The position numbers and the translations under genes are program-made. A stretch of 64,000 nucleotides of DNA from Clostridiales bacterium (lineage in GTDB: Bacteria > Bacillota > Clostridia > Oscillospirales > Acutalibacteraceae). Numbering within the stretch: position 1 is the stretch's first letter; each line of letters begins with the position of its first letter. The notes below the pieces were generated by a model that had not been told where the DNA came from, did no database searches, and saw only the letters and a list, made by a program, of their open reading frames with translations. Below, in pieces: positions 42,097 through 51,125 of this stretch. Location of the stretch: the NCBI GenBank assembly GCA_022799115.1, contig JAAWNT010000006.1, positions 1-64,000 on the forward strand. The letters run 5' to 3'.

Positions 42097-44169
42097 GTGA
42101 AACAGTATCAGGCAAAAAATATTCTGAACATCGCCTTGGCAGGCCATGGTGGAGCGGGAAAGACCTCTCTGGCAGAGTGCATGCTGTATCTGGCGGGAGC
42201 GGCAGATAGATTGGGTAAAATTTCTGACGGCAACACCATCTGCGATTTTGACCCGGAGGAGGTTAAGCGCAAGGCTTCTGTGGTAACGGCGGTGGCTCCT
42301 TTAGAGTGGAAAAACCGCAAGATTAATTTGATCGACACCCCTGGTCTCTTCGACTTTGAGGGCGGGGTCTGCGAGGGGCTACGCGCCGCGGATTCTGTGC
42401 TGATTACTGTTTCCGGGAAATCCGGAGTGGCGGTGGGCACCGAAAAGGCGGTCAAAATGGCCAGCAAGCGGGGACTTGCCAAGGTGTTCTTTGTCAATGG
42501 ATTGTGTGACGAAAGCGCCCGCTTCTATCGCGTGTTTGAAAATCTCAAGGCAAGTTTCGGTCCTTCGGTGTGCCCGGTTGTGGTGCCCTTTATCGTGGAC
42601 GGAAAGGCCAACTGCTACATAAATATTTTAGAGTATAAAGCCTATTCTTATGAGGGAAGCAAGGTCAGCGAGGTTCCGATGCCCGATATGGGCGACCGTT
42701 TGGATGGACTGCGCACCGCTATTTACGAGGCTGTGGCCGAAACCAGCGACGAGATGTTTGAAAAGTACTTCTCTGGTGAACCCTTTACCCCCGAGGAAAT
42801 CATTATGGGGGTAAGCAACGGCGTTAAGTCCGGCGCCATCACCCCGGTATTCTGCGGCGACGCCCAGACTACCTTCGGAGTGGATCAGCTGTTAAACGGA
42901 CTCGCTTGGCTGCTGCCCAGCGCAGAGGATAAGGCGGGAGAACTGGCGGTGGACACCGACGGCAATCCGGTGGAGCTGGCAGTTAATGAGGACGGCGCTC
43001 CTGCCGCTGTTGTTTTCAAAACAGTGGCCGATCCCTTTGTTGGAAAACTCTCTTATTTCAAAGTGATTTCCGGTAAGATTTCACCCGAGACTCCGCTTAT
43101 CAATATGCGCACAGGATCCACCGAGCGGGTAAGCAAGGTGCTAACCGTCCGGGGCAAAAAGCAGGAGGATGCCGGCGTCATTGTGGCCGGCGACATCGGC
43201 GCCGCCCCCAAGCTGCAAAACACCAATACCGGCGATACTCTGTGCTCTCCGGTTCGCAAGGTGACGTTAGACGGTGTGGATTATCCCCAGCCCTCCTTGT
43301 CCATGGCGATCTTTCCCAAGACCAAGGGAGAGGACGACAAGGTGGCCCAGGGACTGCTCCGTTTGATGGAGGAGGATCCCACCATCAAGTTTGCCACCAA
43401 TCATGAAACCCACGAGATGATCGTATCCGGGCTGGGTGAACAGCATCTGGATGTGGTGATCTCTAAACTCAAGAGTAAATTCAGTGTGGATGTTACCCTG
43501 CAACAGCCCAAGGTACCCTATCGCGAGACCATTCGTAAGAAGGTGCAGGTACAAGGCCGCCATAAAAAACAGACCGGCGGTCACGGTCAGTTTGGCGACG
43601 TGTGGATTGAATTTGAGCCCTGCGACAGCGAGGGGCTGGAGTTCGGCGAACGCGTGGTAGGCGGAGCGGTGCCCAAGGGCTTTTTCCCAGCGGTGGAGAA
43701 GGGCCTGCGGGAATGTATCCTGAAAGGACCGCTGGCCGGTTATCCGGTGGTGGGGCTCAAGGCTACGTTGTACGACGGTTCCTATCATCCGGTGGATTCT
43801 TCGGAAATGGCTTTTAAAATGGCTGCCACCATTGCATATAAGAACGGAATGCCTCAGGCCAATCCCATTTTGCTGGAGCCCATCGGCAGTTTGAAGGCCA
43901 CAGTACCGGATGCCAACATGGGCGATATTATGGGTGAGGTCAACAAGCGCCGCGGCCGCGTGCTGGGGATGAATCCCGGCGAAGATGGCATGCAGGTGGT
44001 GGAGGCTGAGGCGCCTATGGCGGAAATGGGGGATTTTGCCACCTTTATCCGTCAGAATACCCAGGGACGCGGAAGCTTCTCCTTTGTCTTTGAACGTTAC
44101 GAAGAGGCGCCGGCCCAGGTTGCTCAAAAGGTGATTGAAGAAGCCAAGTCGAAGGGCGAGGTGGATTAA
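42097..44169 (+). CDS. EF-G paralogue with degenerate GTPase motifs
   Basis: The product has 690 residues with the five-domain EF-G layout. The GTG at 42097 follows GAAAGGAG; longer in-frame forms lack a site. The P-loop GHGGAGKTS (16-24) is intact. The switch II block reads DTPGLFDF, so the His that activates water in EF-G is Leu84; clostridial paralogues of this type commonly have another residue there. The G4 motif NKMD reads NGLC (134-137), so both the Lys and the Asp that read guanine are absent. Domain IV is retained (QTGGHGQFGDVWIEFEP). Relatives are called EF-G2 or FusA-like, and their ribosome role is unclear. It is monocistronic with a strong terminator. Confidence 0.88.
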   Translation: MKQYQAKNILNIALAGHGGAGKTSLAECMLYLAGAADRLGKISDGNTICDFDPEEVKRKASVVTAVAPLEWKNRKINLIDTPGLFDFEGGVCEGLRAADSVLITVSGKSGVAVGTEKAVKMASKRGLAKVFFVNGLCDESARFYRVFENLKASFGPSVCPVVVPFIVDGKANCYINILEYKAYSYEGSKVSEVPMPDMGDRLDGLRTAIYEAVAETSDEMFEKYFSGEPFTPEEIIMGVSNGVKSGAITPVFCGDAQTTFGVDQLLNGLAWLLPSAEDKAGELAVDTDGNPVELAVNEDGAPAAVVFKTVADPFVGKLSYFKVISGKISPETPLINMRTGSTERVSKVLTVRGKKQEDAGVIVAGDIGAAPKLQNTNTGDTLCSPVRKVTLDGVDYPQPSLSMAIFPKTKGEDDKVAQGLLRLMEEDPTIKFATNHETHEMIVSGLGEQHLDVVISKLKSKFSVDVTLQQPKVPYRETIRKKVQVQGRHKKQTGGHGQFGDVWIEFEPCDSEGLEFGERVVGGAVPKGFFPAVEKGLRECILKGPLAGYPVVGLKATLYDGSYHPVDSSEMAFKMAATIAYKNGMPQANPILLEPIGSLKATVPDANMGDIMGEVNKRRGRVLGMNPGEDGMQVVEAEAPMAEMGDFATFIRQNTQGRGSFSFVFERYEEAPAQVAQKVIEEAKSKGEVD

Positions 44170-44184
44170 GGGCTTTTGCTTGAG

Positions 44185-44221
44185 AAAAAGGGCGGCTGCA
44201 ATCGTTGCAGCCGCCCTTTTT
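44185..44221 (+). terminator. terminator of the EF-G paralogue
   Basis: Perfect stem AAAAAGGGCGGCTGCA / TGCAGCCGCCCTTTTT with a five-base loop, just after the stop. Confidence 0.92.
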
Positions 44222-44470
44222 AAGGCATACTCGTTATTTCTTACACTGAAGAAACAAGAAGGGGATATAAGCAGATTCTTACAGAGATTTCCTATGCGGC
44301 AGTTGCCAACTGACGGAAGGTTATGGGATTCCCGTTAAGCTGTTGAGTGCGGGAATCGATTCAAGGCCCAGCCATCCACAAATTTTCACGATGGAAAGGA
44401 TCAAGGCCGCCATCATAGAAAACCTGTTTACGGCTTGACCGGCCCTCCGGGGTTGAATTGACGACGGAAT
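44222..44470. other. intergenic region without recognised gene
   Basis: Contains one inverted repeat, GATTCCCG (44327-44334) / CGGGAATC (44350-44357), which may terminate the minus-strand lipoprotein gene poorly. I see nothing else in it. Confidence 0.4.
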
Positions 44471-44974
44471 TTAATTGGATGATTCCTGGGATGAGGGACT
44501 AGGCTGTATATCCAGCTGCTTGTTGGCCTCCGCGAACACCTTTTGAATGTTATCTACCGTAGTTTCCAGATCCAAATAGGTGGGAAGCGACTGATGCAGC
44601 ACCGGATCATTGGCGATTACGCCCGCCACGGCCCGTTCCCGCAGATTATTCTCATTAATGGCGTCAAAGTCGATGTAGATATCCAGCAGATCTGCATTTT
44701 TATTATTTTTTAGATAGGTGATCTTATAAATAATTGTGGTTTCTGGATTTCTTAAACTTTGTTGCAGCAGTTTGACGGCTTCCAGCGCGGCCTTTTCCTC
44801 TTTCGTGAAGTCCTCCAGAGAATAGGAGGCGGTGGATTCGGCGTCCTCATAGGTGATGCCGGAGGTGGCGCGGGAAACATCCTCTCCATAGAAATCCGGG
44901 GTGGAACAGCCAACCAGAAGCAGAGTGCTGAGAATAAGCACCAGCAGACAGATGAATAGTTTCCGTTTTTTCAT
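44471..44974 (-). CDS. lipoprotein of unknown function
   Basis: The product has 167 residues. A signal sequence ends in the lipobox LVGC with predicted lipidated Cys about residue 24. The mature part is acidic and helical in the middle (EEKAALEAVKLLQQSL), with a KITYLKNNKNADLLDIYIDFDA beta region, and a Ser/Gln-rich tail. I do not recognise the family. The ATG at 44974 is preferred because AAAGGAAG lies eight bases upstream; another ATG six bases earlier abuts that site. It is divergent from the SNF transporter gene. Confidence 0.7.
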   Translation of the reverse strand: MKKRKLFICLLVLILSTLLLVGCSTPDFYGEDVSRATSGITYEDAESTASYSLEDFTKEEKAALEAVKLLQQSLRNPETTIIYKITYLKNNKNADLLDIYIDFDAINENNLRERAVAGVIANDPVLHQSLPTYLDLETTVDNIQKVFAEANKQLDIQPSPSSQESSN

Positions 44975-45146
44975 AGACATTCTTCCTTTCCCTATGTTGT
45001 CGCCAGTTTTGAAATATAGGAGAAGACCAACCAAACCGGCAATATCCTTACTATACTAAAAACATGAGGTTTTGTAAACTTTCGTTTTGTTATTTTATGT
45101 AGAATATGATATTCTATTAGAAAATGTAAAAAAGGTGGATGGAGTT

Positions 45147-46523
45147 GTGGAACAAAAAAGAGAACGGTTATCCTCTCGGCTGGGGTTTATTTTGTTATCC
45201 GTAGGATGCGCCGTGGGCCTGGGAAATGTATGGCGGTTCCCTTATGTAGCTGGTCAAAACGGGGGTGCGGCCTTTGTTTTGATCTATCTGTTCTTTTTGG
45301 TGATTTTCGGTATTCCGATCATGGTAATGGAGCTTTCCGTAGGACGGGCCAGTCAGAAAAGCGTGGCAACCTCCTTTAACGCACTGGAACCAAAGGGGAG
45401 TAAGTGGCATCGGTTTCGTTATTTGGCAATGGGTGGGAATTATCTTTTGATGATGTTTTATACCACCATCGGGGGCTGGATGCTGCAATATCTGTTTAAA
45501 ATTATCTTCGGACAATTTGAAGGAGCTGATGCCGGCCAAATTGAGACCATTTTTACCGAAATGCAGCAATCTCCAGGGGCGTCGGTGCTGTGGATGGCGG
45601 TGGCCACGTTACTGGGATTCGGCGCTTGCTGGTTTGGGCTGCAAAAAGGTGTGGAGAAAGTCACCAAAGTGATGATGTCCAGTCTGTTTGTCATCATGCT
45701 GGTGCTTGCCGTGCGAGCCCTCACCCTGGATGGAGCGATGGAGGGACTGCGTTTTTATTTACAGCCGGATTTCAGTCACATGCAGCAGAGGGGCTTATGG
45801 AATGTAATTGCCGACGCCATGGGGCAGGCCTTTTTTACGTTGAGCATCGGGGTGGGTAGTATGGCCATTTTTGGAAGCTATATCGGTAAAGACCGCAGTC
45901 TGACCGGAGAAGCCATCAACATCACCGCGCTGGATACCCTGGTAGCGCTGATCGCAGGTCTGATTATTTTTCCTGCCTGTTCCGCCTTTGGAGTGGACGT
46001 GGGCAGTGGGCCTAAGCTTGTGTTTGTCACACTGCCAAATATTTTCAACTCCATGGCAGGAGGCCGCGTTTGGGGAGCGTTGTTTTTTCTGTTTATGTCC
46101 TTTGCTGCGCTTACCACCATTATTGCGGTGTTTGAAAACATCGTTTCCTTTGGACTGGATCTTTTTCACTGGAGCCGAAAAAAAAGCGTATGCATCAACA
46201 TTATCGTGGTGATTGCGCTTTCTCTGCCTTGTGCGTTGGGCTTCAGCCTGCTTTCCGGCGTTCAGCCTTTCGGGATGGGAAGCACGATATTGGATTTAGA
46301 GGATTTCATTGTTAGCAATAACCTGCTCCCCATCGGTTCTATGATCTTTTTGCTGTTCTGCACCCGAAAAAGCGGTTGGGGCTGGGACCACTTTATTGAA
46401 GAGGCCAATCAGGGAAAGGGGAGAAAATTTCCTAAATGGGCCCGCGTTTATGTATCCTACATCCTGCCGCTGCTGGCGCTGCTGATCTTTATTCAGGGTT
46501 ATGTGGAAAAATTTTTTGCATAG
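45147..46523 (+). CDS. sodium-dependent transporter, SNF (NSS) family
   Basis: The product has 458 residues and about 11-12 membrane helices, as in bacterial LeuT/MhsT-type symporters. FILLSVGCAVGLGNVWRFPY, with unwound helix 1 that binds substrate and sodium, and GQAFFTLSIGVG (helix 6) identify the family; FVTLPNIFNSM follows. It imports an amino acid or other amine with Na+; substrate is not predictable. The GTG at 45147 follows AAAGGTGG. Confidence 0.9.
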   Translation: MEQKRERLSSRLGFILLSVGCAVGLGNVWRFPYVAGQNGGAAFVLIYLFFLVIFGIPIMVMELSVGRASQKSVATSFNALEPKGSKWHRFRYLAMGGNYLLMMFYTTIGGWMLQYLFKIIFGQFEGADAGQIETIFTEMQQSPGASVLWMAVATLLGFGACWFGLQKGVEKVTKVMMSSLFVIMLVLAVRALTLDGAMEGLRFYLQPDFSHMQQRGLWNVIADAMGQAFFTLSIGVGSMAIFGSYIGKDRSLTGEAINITALDTLVALIAGLIIFPACSAFGVDVGSGPKLVFVTLPNIFNSMAGGRVWGALFFLFMSFAALTTIIAVFENIVSFGLDLFHWSRKKSVCINIIVVIALSLPCALGFSLLSGVQPFGMGSTILDLEDFIVSNNLLPIGSMIFLLFCTRKSGWGWDHFIEEANQGKGRKFPKWARVYVSYILPLLALLIFIQGYVEKFFA

Positions 46524-46587
46524 ATAATCCGACAGTAATTTTTCTTCTTAAAGAAACCGTTACCCGTGTGAAATAAAACATTGGGAA

Positions 46588-46622
46588 AAAGGTGATTTTC
46601 TCATCATGAATCCCCCTTTTTT
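46588..46622 (+). terminator. possible terminator of the SNF transporter gene
   Basis: AAAAAGG-T-GATT pairs with AATC-C-CCTTTTTT around an ATG-rich loop and ends in a T run. One bulge on each side. Confidence 0.6.
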
Positions 46623-46657
46623 ATCATATATATCCCATATAGTAAGGGGGAATGGTT

Positions 46658-47275
46658 ATGTTTGTGGTGTCTATGAAAACATCGAAGAAGAAACTGGTGC
46701 TCTTTGCGGGCATTGTTGTGATGGTGGTGGCGGGCTGCTTCCTTCTGTTCGGTAAGGGAGGAGACGAGGCCCAGGCGGTTTCCACAATGGGTAAATATAA
46801 TTTATCTGCATCAGACAATGGCCAGCGGCTTTCCTTTCTGTCCCAATTTGGATGGGAGGTTAAGGAAGAACCTCTTGAGATCTGCGAAATAATTTTGCCG
46901 TCGGAATTCAACGATACGTATCAAAAATACAACGATATCCAAAAGCAGCAGGGACTTGATCTGTGGAGGTACGCGGGCAAGTCATGCAAACGGTGGACCT
47001 ATGAGGTGACCAACTATCCCAACAAGCCTCAGGGGGTGCGGGCAAATCTGCTCATCCTGGATGGGAAAGTCATTGGCGGGGACATTTGCTCTACCGAGTT
47101 GGACGGTTTTTTGCATGGTTTTGTTAAGCCGGAATCGGCATCCAACGGTTCGGAAGGCGTCAATTCCACGGCGGCCACCGATACTTCCAGCCAAGGCTTG
47201 CTGCCGGTGGAGAGTTCCACAGAGCGGGAAACCCTGGCCCCTGATCCCAATATGCCGGAAGCGCCTGTGGATTAA
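46658..47275 (+). CDS. DUF4830 domain protein, membrane-anchored
   Basis: The product has 205 residues. An N-terminal hydrophobic segment (about 10-30) is followed by an extracytoplasmic domain with LSFLSQFGWEV, IILPSEFNDTYQKYNDIQ and the YAGKSCKRWTYEV core that marks DUF4830, a clostridial family of unknown role. A Ser/Thr-rich tail ends the protein. The third ATG (46658) is chosen because AAGGGGG lies seven bases upstream. It stands between the SNF transporter gene and a pseudouridine synthase gene, each with its own terminator. Confidence 0.8.
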   Translation: MFVVSMKTSKKKLVLFAGIVVMVVAGCFLLFGKGGDEAQAVSTMGKYNLSASDNGQRLSFLSQFGWEVKEEPLEICEIILPSEFNDTYQKYNDIQKQQGLDLWRYAGKSCKRWTYEVTNYPNKPQGVRANLLILDGKVIGGDICSTELDGFLHGFVKPESASNGSEGVNSTAATDTSSQGLLPVESSTERETLAPDPNMPEAPVD

Positions 47276-47299
47276 CTCCACAGGGAAGCGTTTGACAGC

Positions 47300-47330
47300 G
47301 GGCGGCGGGAAAATCCTGCCGCCCGATTTT
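47300..47330 (+). terminator. terminator of the DUF4830 gene
   Basis: GGGCGGCGGG / CCTGCCGCCC with a short AAAAT loop followed by GATTTTA. Confidence 0.8.
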
Positions 47331-47356
47331 ACGATTAAAAACAGGAGTGATATTCA

Positions 47357-48091
47357 ATGGCAATAGAACGGCTGGACAAGCTGTTGGCCTCTCAAGGGAT
47401 AGGCAGCCGCAAGGAGGTATCCCGCCTGATCCGGGATGGACGGGTGAAGGTGAATGAAACTGTGCAACAAAGGCCGGAATATAAGGTGGATCCGCAGCAG
47501 GATACAATGGCCGTTGACGGCGAGCCCATCCGTTTTCAGAGGTATCTTTATCTGATGATGAACAAGCCCAGAGGGGTGGTGTCCGCCAGCAGGGACCCCA
47601 AATGTCCCACCGTGATCGACTTGGTGCCGTCCCAGTGGCGTCGCAGAGGACTGTTCCCTGCGGGCCGGCTTGACAAGGATACCGAGGGGCTGCTGATTAT
47701 AACCGACGACGGGGAATTCGCTCATCAGATGCTGTCCCCCAAGAAAAAAATCTATAAGCTTTACGAGGCTAAGGTCAAAGGTACGGTGGGTGATAAGGAG
47801 ATTGCCCAATTTCAGGAAGGAATTGTATTTGCCGATGGAGTACAGTGTTTGCCAGCGGAGCTGACGGTGGTGGAAAGAGGAGAGGCGACCGTTGCTCAGG
47901 TGAAAATTTGTGAGGGGAAGTTTCACCAAGTAAAGAAAATGTTTCTTGCCGTTGGCTGCGAAGTTATCCAATTAAAACGATTAAAAATTGGTGAATTATT
48001 ACTGGATACCCAATTAAACCCAGGAGAATGTCGCGAAATTGTTGAAATAGAACGAAAACTTGCTCTCGGACAAGCAATTTCCACGAAATAA
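47357..48091 (+). CDS. RsuA/RluB-family pseudouridine synthase
   Basis: The product has 244 residues. An S4 RNA-binding domain (ERLDKLLASQGIGSRKEVSR, then RDGRVKVN) is followed by the pseudouridine synthase domain with the catalytic Asp in GRLDKDTEGLL (near 103) and YEAKVKG. It isomerises a uridine in ribosomal RNA. The form is the short RsuA/RluB type of Firmicutes. GGAGTGATATTC precedes the ATG. Confidence 0.93.
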   Translation: MAIERLDKLLASQGIGSRKEVSRLIRDGRVKVNETVQQRPEYKVDPQQDTMAVDGEPIRFQRYLYLMMNKPRGVVSASRDPKCPTVIDLVPSQWRRRGLFPAGRLDKDTEGLLIITDDGEFAHQMLSPKKKIYKLYEAKVKGTVGDKEIAQFQEGIVFADGVQCLPAELTVVERGEATVAQVKICEGKFHQVKKMFLAVGCEVIQLKRLKIGELLLDTQLNPGECREIVEIERKLALGQAISTK

Positions 48092-48158
48092 TGGCGGTTG
48101 CTTTGTGTTCTGTAAGATTTACATAAAGTCTACAATTAATCTTTAGGCAAAAAACGAC

Positions 48159-48187
48159 TGTTAATCAAGGAGGAAATCTGTTATATT
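48159..48187 (+). promoter_or_regulatory. possible promoter of the MsmX-type ATPase gene
   Basis: TGTTAA (48159-48164), 17-base spacer, TATATT (48182-48187), 58 bases before the start. A small hairpin GTGC-AATTC-GCAC lies between it and the ribosome site AGGAGG. Confidence 0.4.
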
Positions 48188-48245
48188 ATTAACGTAAGAA
48201 AAAGCATCCCGTGCAATTCGCACGAATCAATGCAGGAGGTTTATT

Positions 48246-49358
48246 ATGGCAAAAGTGGTTTTAAAGGGCATCTACAAGGTGTATCCCGGCGAAGTAACGG
48301 CTGTTACCGATTTTAATCTTGATATTGAGGATAAGGAATTTATCATCCTGGTTGGTCCTTCCGGTTGTGGTAAATCCACCACTCTGCGCATGATCGCGGG
48401 CTTGGAGGAGATTAGTGATGGTGAACTGTATATAGGAGATACCCTGGCAAACGATATCGCCCCCAAGGATCGTGATATCGCCATGGTGTTCCAGAACTAT
48501 GCATTGTATCCCCATATGACGGTGTTTGATAACATGGCTTTCGGCCTGAAATTGCGCAAGACTCCGAAGGATGAGATCAAGCGCCGCGTAGAAGAGGCAG
48601 CCAGAATTCTGGATATCTCCCATTTGCTGGACCGCAAGCCCAAGGCTTTGTCCGGCGGCCAGAGACAGCGTGTGGCCTTGGGCCGCGCCATCGTTCGTGA
48701 TCCTAAGGTGTTCTTGCTTGACGAGCCGCTGTCCAACTTGGATGCTAAGCTGCGCGCCCAAATGAGAACCGAGATTGCTAAGCTGCATCACAGACTGGGC
48801 ACCACCTTTATCTATGTTACCCACGATCAGACCGAGGCTATGACCATGGGCGATCGCATTGTGGTTATGAAGGATGGATTTATTCAGCAGGTGGATACGC
48901 CTCAAAACCTCTATGAAAAGCCCTGCAATGAGTTTGTAGCCGGATTCATGGGTTCTCCCCAAATGAACTTCATCGACGCTACTGTTGGAAAGAACGGCGA
49001 TAAGTTTGTTCTTACCTTTGGTAGAAACACCCTTGCAGTTCCCGCCAACAAAGCAGAGGGAACCGATCTGTCCAAGTATGTTGGCAAAGAGGTGACCTTC
49101 GGAATTCGTCCTGAGGACGTACACGATGAGCCGGAAGTGCTGCAAAAGCATCCGGAGAGCACTGTGGATGCCGATGTGGAAGTTACCGAGCTGATGGGCG
49201 CTGAGACATATCTGTACCTCAACGTAGAGGGGAACGCGGTTACCGCCCGTGTGGATCCCACCTCTACCGCGAAGGCTGGAGATAAGACTCAGGTTGCTTT
49301 CGATATGAATAAAATGCATCTGTTTGATAAGGAAACTGAGCAAGCAATTCTCAACTGA
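48246..49358 (+). CDS. sugar ABC transporter ATPase, MsmX/UgpC type
   Basis: The product has 370 residues. ABC ATPase domain: Walker A GPSGCGKST (36-44), Q-loop FQNYALYPHM, signature LSGGQRQR (about 134-141), Walker B VFLLDEPLSNLD. The C-terminal MalK/TOBE-like regulatory domain (about 240-365) has FGIRPEDVHDEPE. No permease or binding protein is encoded here; in Firmicutes a single MsmX-type ATPase serves several carbohydrate importers encoded elsewhere, which fits. AGGAGG precedes the ATG. Confidence 0.93.
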   Translation: MAKVVLKGIYKVYPGEVTAVTDFNLDIEDKEFIILVGPSGCGKSTTLRMIAGLEEISDGELYIGDTLANDIAPKDRDIAMVFQNYALYPHMTVFDNMAFGLKLRKTPKDEIKRRVEEAARILDISHLLDRKPKALSGGQRQRVALGRAIVRDPKVFLLDEPLSNLDAKLRAQMRTEIAKLHHRLGTTFIYVTHDQTEAMTMGDRIVVMKDGFIQQVDTPQNLYEKPCNEFVAGFMGSPQMNFIDATVGKNGDKFVLTFGRNTLAVPANKAEGTDLSKYVGKEVTFGIRPEDVHDEPEVLQKHPESTVDADVEVTELMGAETYLYLNVEGNAVTARVDPTSTAKAGDKTQVAFDMNKMHLFDKETEQAILN

Positions 49359-49391
49359 GAATAGAGATCTGCAATCATTTCAAACAATTAC

Positions 49392-49419
49392 GGGACCGCT
49401 ATTAAGCGGTCCCATTTTG
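49392..49419 (+). terminator. terminator of the MsmX-type gene
   Basis: GGGACCGCT / AGCGGTCCC with a four-base loop followed by ATTTTG. Confidence 0.88.
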
Positions 49420-49697
49420 TTTATCCGTACAAAAGACAATGTTGAGCTAGCGGCGGACGCTAGGGAAGTTGGTCAGATACCACCAGAAGGTGTAAAAAGT
49501 ATTAAGATTCTGTAAAACTCACTTTGTTCTGTAGGAAAAATGAAATTTATTTGATAATTAGGTTGCAAACTTGTAACTATTTATGTAAAATAGGTTTATA
49601 TAGAAGACAACATTCGCACAATAAAAGCAAAATGGACAAGTTGGCAGGAAGCAAGGCCTCAGTGAGGCGATTATAAATGAAAAAGTGAGGGAGATCT
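49420..49697. other. AT-rich intergenic region with promoter of the PucR/CdaR gene
   Basis: No gene can be supported. A run of AT near 49550-49610 with GTAAAATAGG-type -10-like sequences precedes a small hairpin GCCTCA-G-TGAGGC (49657-49669) in the leader of the regulator gene. Confidence 0.4.
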
Positions 49698-50783
49698 ATG
49701 TCGAATAGACTATTTCAAGGCGTTATCCATCAAATGAGGGATGCGATCGACCGAACGATCGGAGTGATCGACGAAACCTCTGTTATCATTGCGTGCAGCG
49801 AGCTTGGCAGAATCGGGGAAGTCAACGAAAGTGTTACGGCGGAATCTCTGACTGCGACCAGCACCTTTGTGGTCAACGGATACACCTATCGATCTTTTGG
49901 AAACAGACCGAGACCGGAATATGCGGTTTTTGTGGCTGGAAATGACGATGCCGCCCAGAAATACGCGATGCTGCTGGCGGTGTCGCTGGGAAGCATCAAG
50001 CAGTACTACGATGAAAAGTACGACCGCGGCAACTTTATTAAAAATGTCATTTTGGATAATATTCTGCCGGGTGATATTTATTTGAAAGCCCGGGAGCTTC
50101 GGTTTAATTCCGACGTCAGCCGTGTATGCATGCTGATTAAGATTGTTTCCAAGTCGGACATCTCCGCATATGATGTAATACAGAATCTTTTCCCGGATAA
50201 GAACAAAGATTTCGTCATCAATATCAATGAAACGGATATCGCTTTGGTGAAGGAAATCCGCACGGGTATTGAATCGAAGGATCTTGAGAAATTGGCGAGT
50301 TCCATTGTAGATACACTTTCCAGCGAATTCTATACGCATTGCGTGGTAGGAATCGGAACGACGGTGAGTGGAATTAAAGATCTTGCCCGTTCCTTTAAAG
50401 AGGCGCAGGTGGCCCTGGAAGTGGGCAAGGTGTTCGATACTGAGCGCACCATTGTTAGTTATGACAATTTGGGCATCGCTCGTCTGGTTTATCAGCTCCC
50501 CACTACTTTGTGTGACATGTTCCTGAAAGAAGTCTTTAAGCGCGGGTCCATTGAATCGTTGGATCAGGAGACGTTGTTTACCATTCAGCGTTTCTTTGAG
50601 AACAACCTGAATGTGTCGGAGACTTCGCGCAAACTGTTTGTGCACCGCAATACCTTGGTATACCGGTTGGAAAAGATTAAGAAGCTGACCGGATTGGATC
50701 TGCGTGAGTTTGAAGATGCAATTGTCTTTAAAGTGGCGCTGATGGTTAAAAAATACCTTTCGGCAAATCCTGTAAAATATTAA
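49698..50783 (+). CDS. PucR/CdaR-type helix-turn-helix regulator
   Basis: The product has 361 residues. The N-terminal half (about 1-130) is an unclassified sensor. It is followed by a CdaR GGDEF-like domain (about 135-260) and a C-terminal HTH (about 300-355): FFENNLNVSETSRKLFVHRNTLVYRLEKI is the hallmark of this family. CdaR, PucR and related proteins regulate sugar-diacid, purine or amino-acid use; ligand and target are unknown. The gene is alone and not divergent from a transporter. GAGGGAGATCT precedes the ATG. Confidence 0.85.
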   Translation: MSNRLFQGVIHQMRDAIDRTIGVIDETSVIIACSELGRIGEVNESVTAESLTATSTFVVNGYTYRSFGNRPRPEYAVFVAGNDDAAQKYAMLLAVSLGSIKQYYDEKYDRGNFIKNVILDNILPGDIYLKARELRFNSDVSRVCMLIKIVSKSDISAYDVIQNLFPDKNKDFVININETDIALVKEIRTGIESKDLEKLASSIVDTLSSEFYTHCVVGIGTTVSGIKDLARSFKEAQVALEVGKVFDTERTIVSYDNLGIARLVYQLPTTLCDMFLKEVFKRGSIESLDQETLFTIQRFFENNLNVSETSRKLFVHRNTLVYRLEKIKKLTGLDLREFEDAIVFKVALMVKKYLSANPVKY

Positions 50784-50808
50784 AATAGCTTGTATCGTTT
50801 TGTGGATG

Positions 50809-50835
50809 TTAGGGCGGACTTGCTGTCCGCCCTAA
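50809..50835 (+). terminator. terminator of the PucR/CdaR gene
   Basis: TTAGGGCGGAC / GTCCGCCCTAA with a five-base loop. The T tail (TTCAT) is poor, so some read-through into ftsE is possible. Confidence 0.65.
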
Positions 50836-51125
50836 TTCATAAAATCAGGTTGTTTTCCGGTTGCACTATAGATTGGAGGAAGCATTTTAAATCAGCGAAC
50901 ACATTTTGGTCCAGGGATTAGAGAAGTTAGCTCTTACTGGGTCTGGGATCAATTTTAAATGGAAAGGATTGACTCCCTCCCAAGCAGAATGCGCAAATGC
51001 GCATCCGCCGGATTGAGCGAGTGGAAGGGAGTACACATCGTTTTATAGCCGGGATTGCGCCCGGTTATTTTATAGGGAAGGCTGGACGCAATTTGCGTCC
51101 TTTGGTAATAGAGAGGCGGAGTGCA
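50836..51125 (+). promoter_or_regulatory. long structured leader upstream of ftsE
   Basis: Several inverted repeats are visible in 290 bases without a gene: ACTCCCT (about 50971) with AGGGAGT (about 51027), the palindromic TGCGCA pair near 50988-51003, CCGG-GATTGCG-CCCGG near 51053, and GGACGCAA-TTTGCGTCC near 51083-51099. No T run follows, so these look like RNA stems before the ftsE ribosome site GGCGGAG rather than a terminator. I match it to no known class. Confidence 0.5.

Noticed and set aside
48261..49343. 360-codon open frame on the minus strand
   Set aside because: Antisense shadow of the MsmX-type ATPase, whose motifs are unmistakable.
49324..49515. 63-codon plus-strand frame after the MsmX-type gene
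   Set aside because: It overlaps that gene's end and the terminator.
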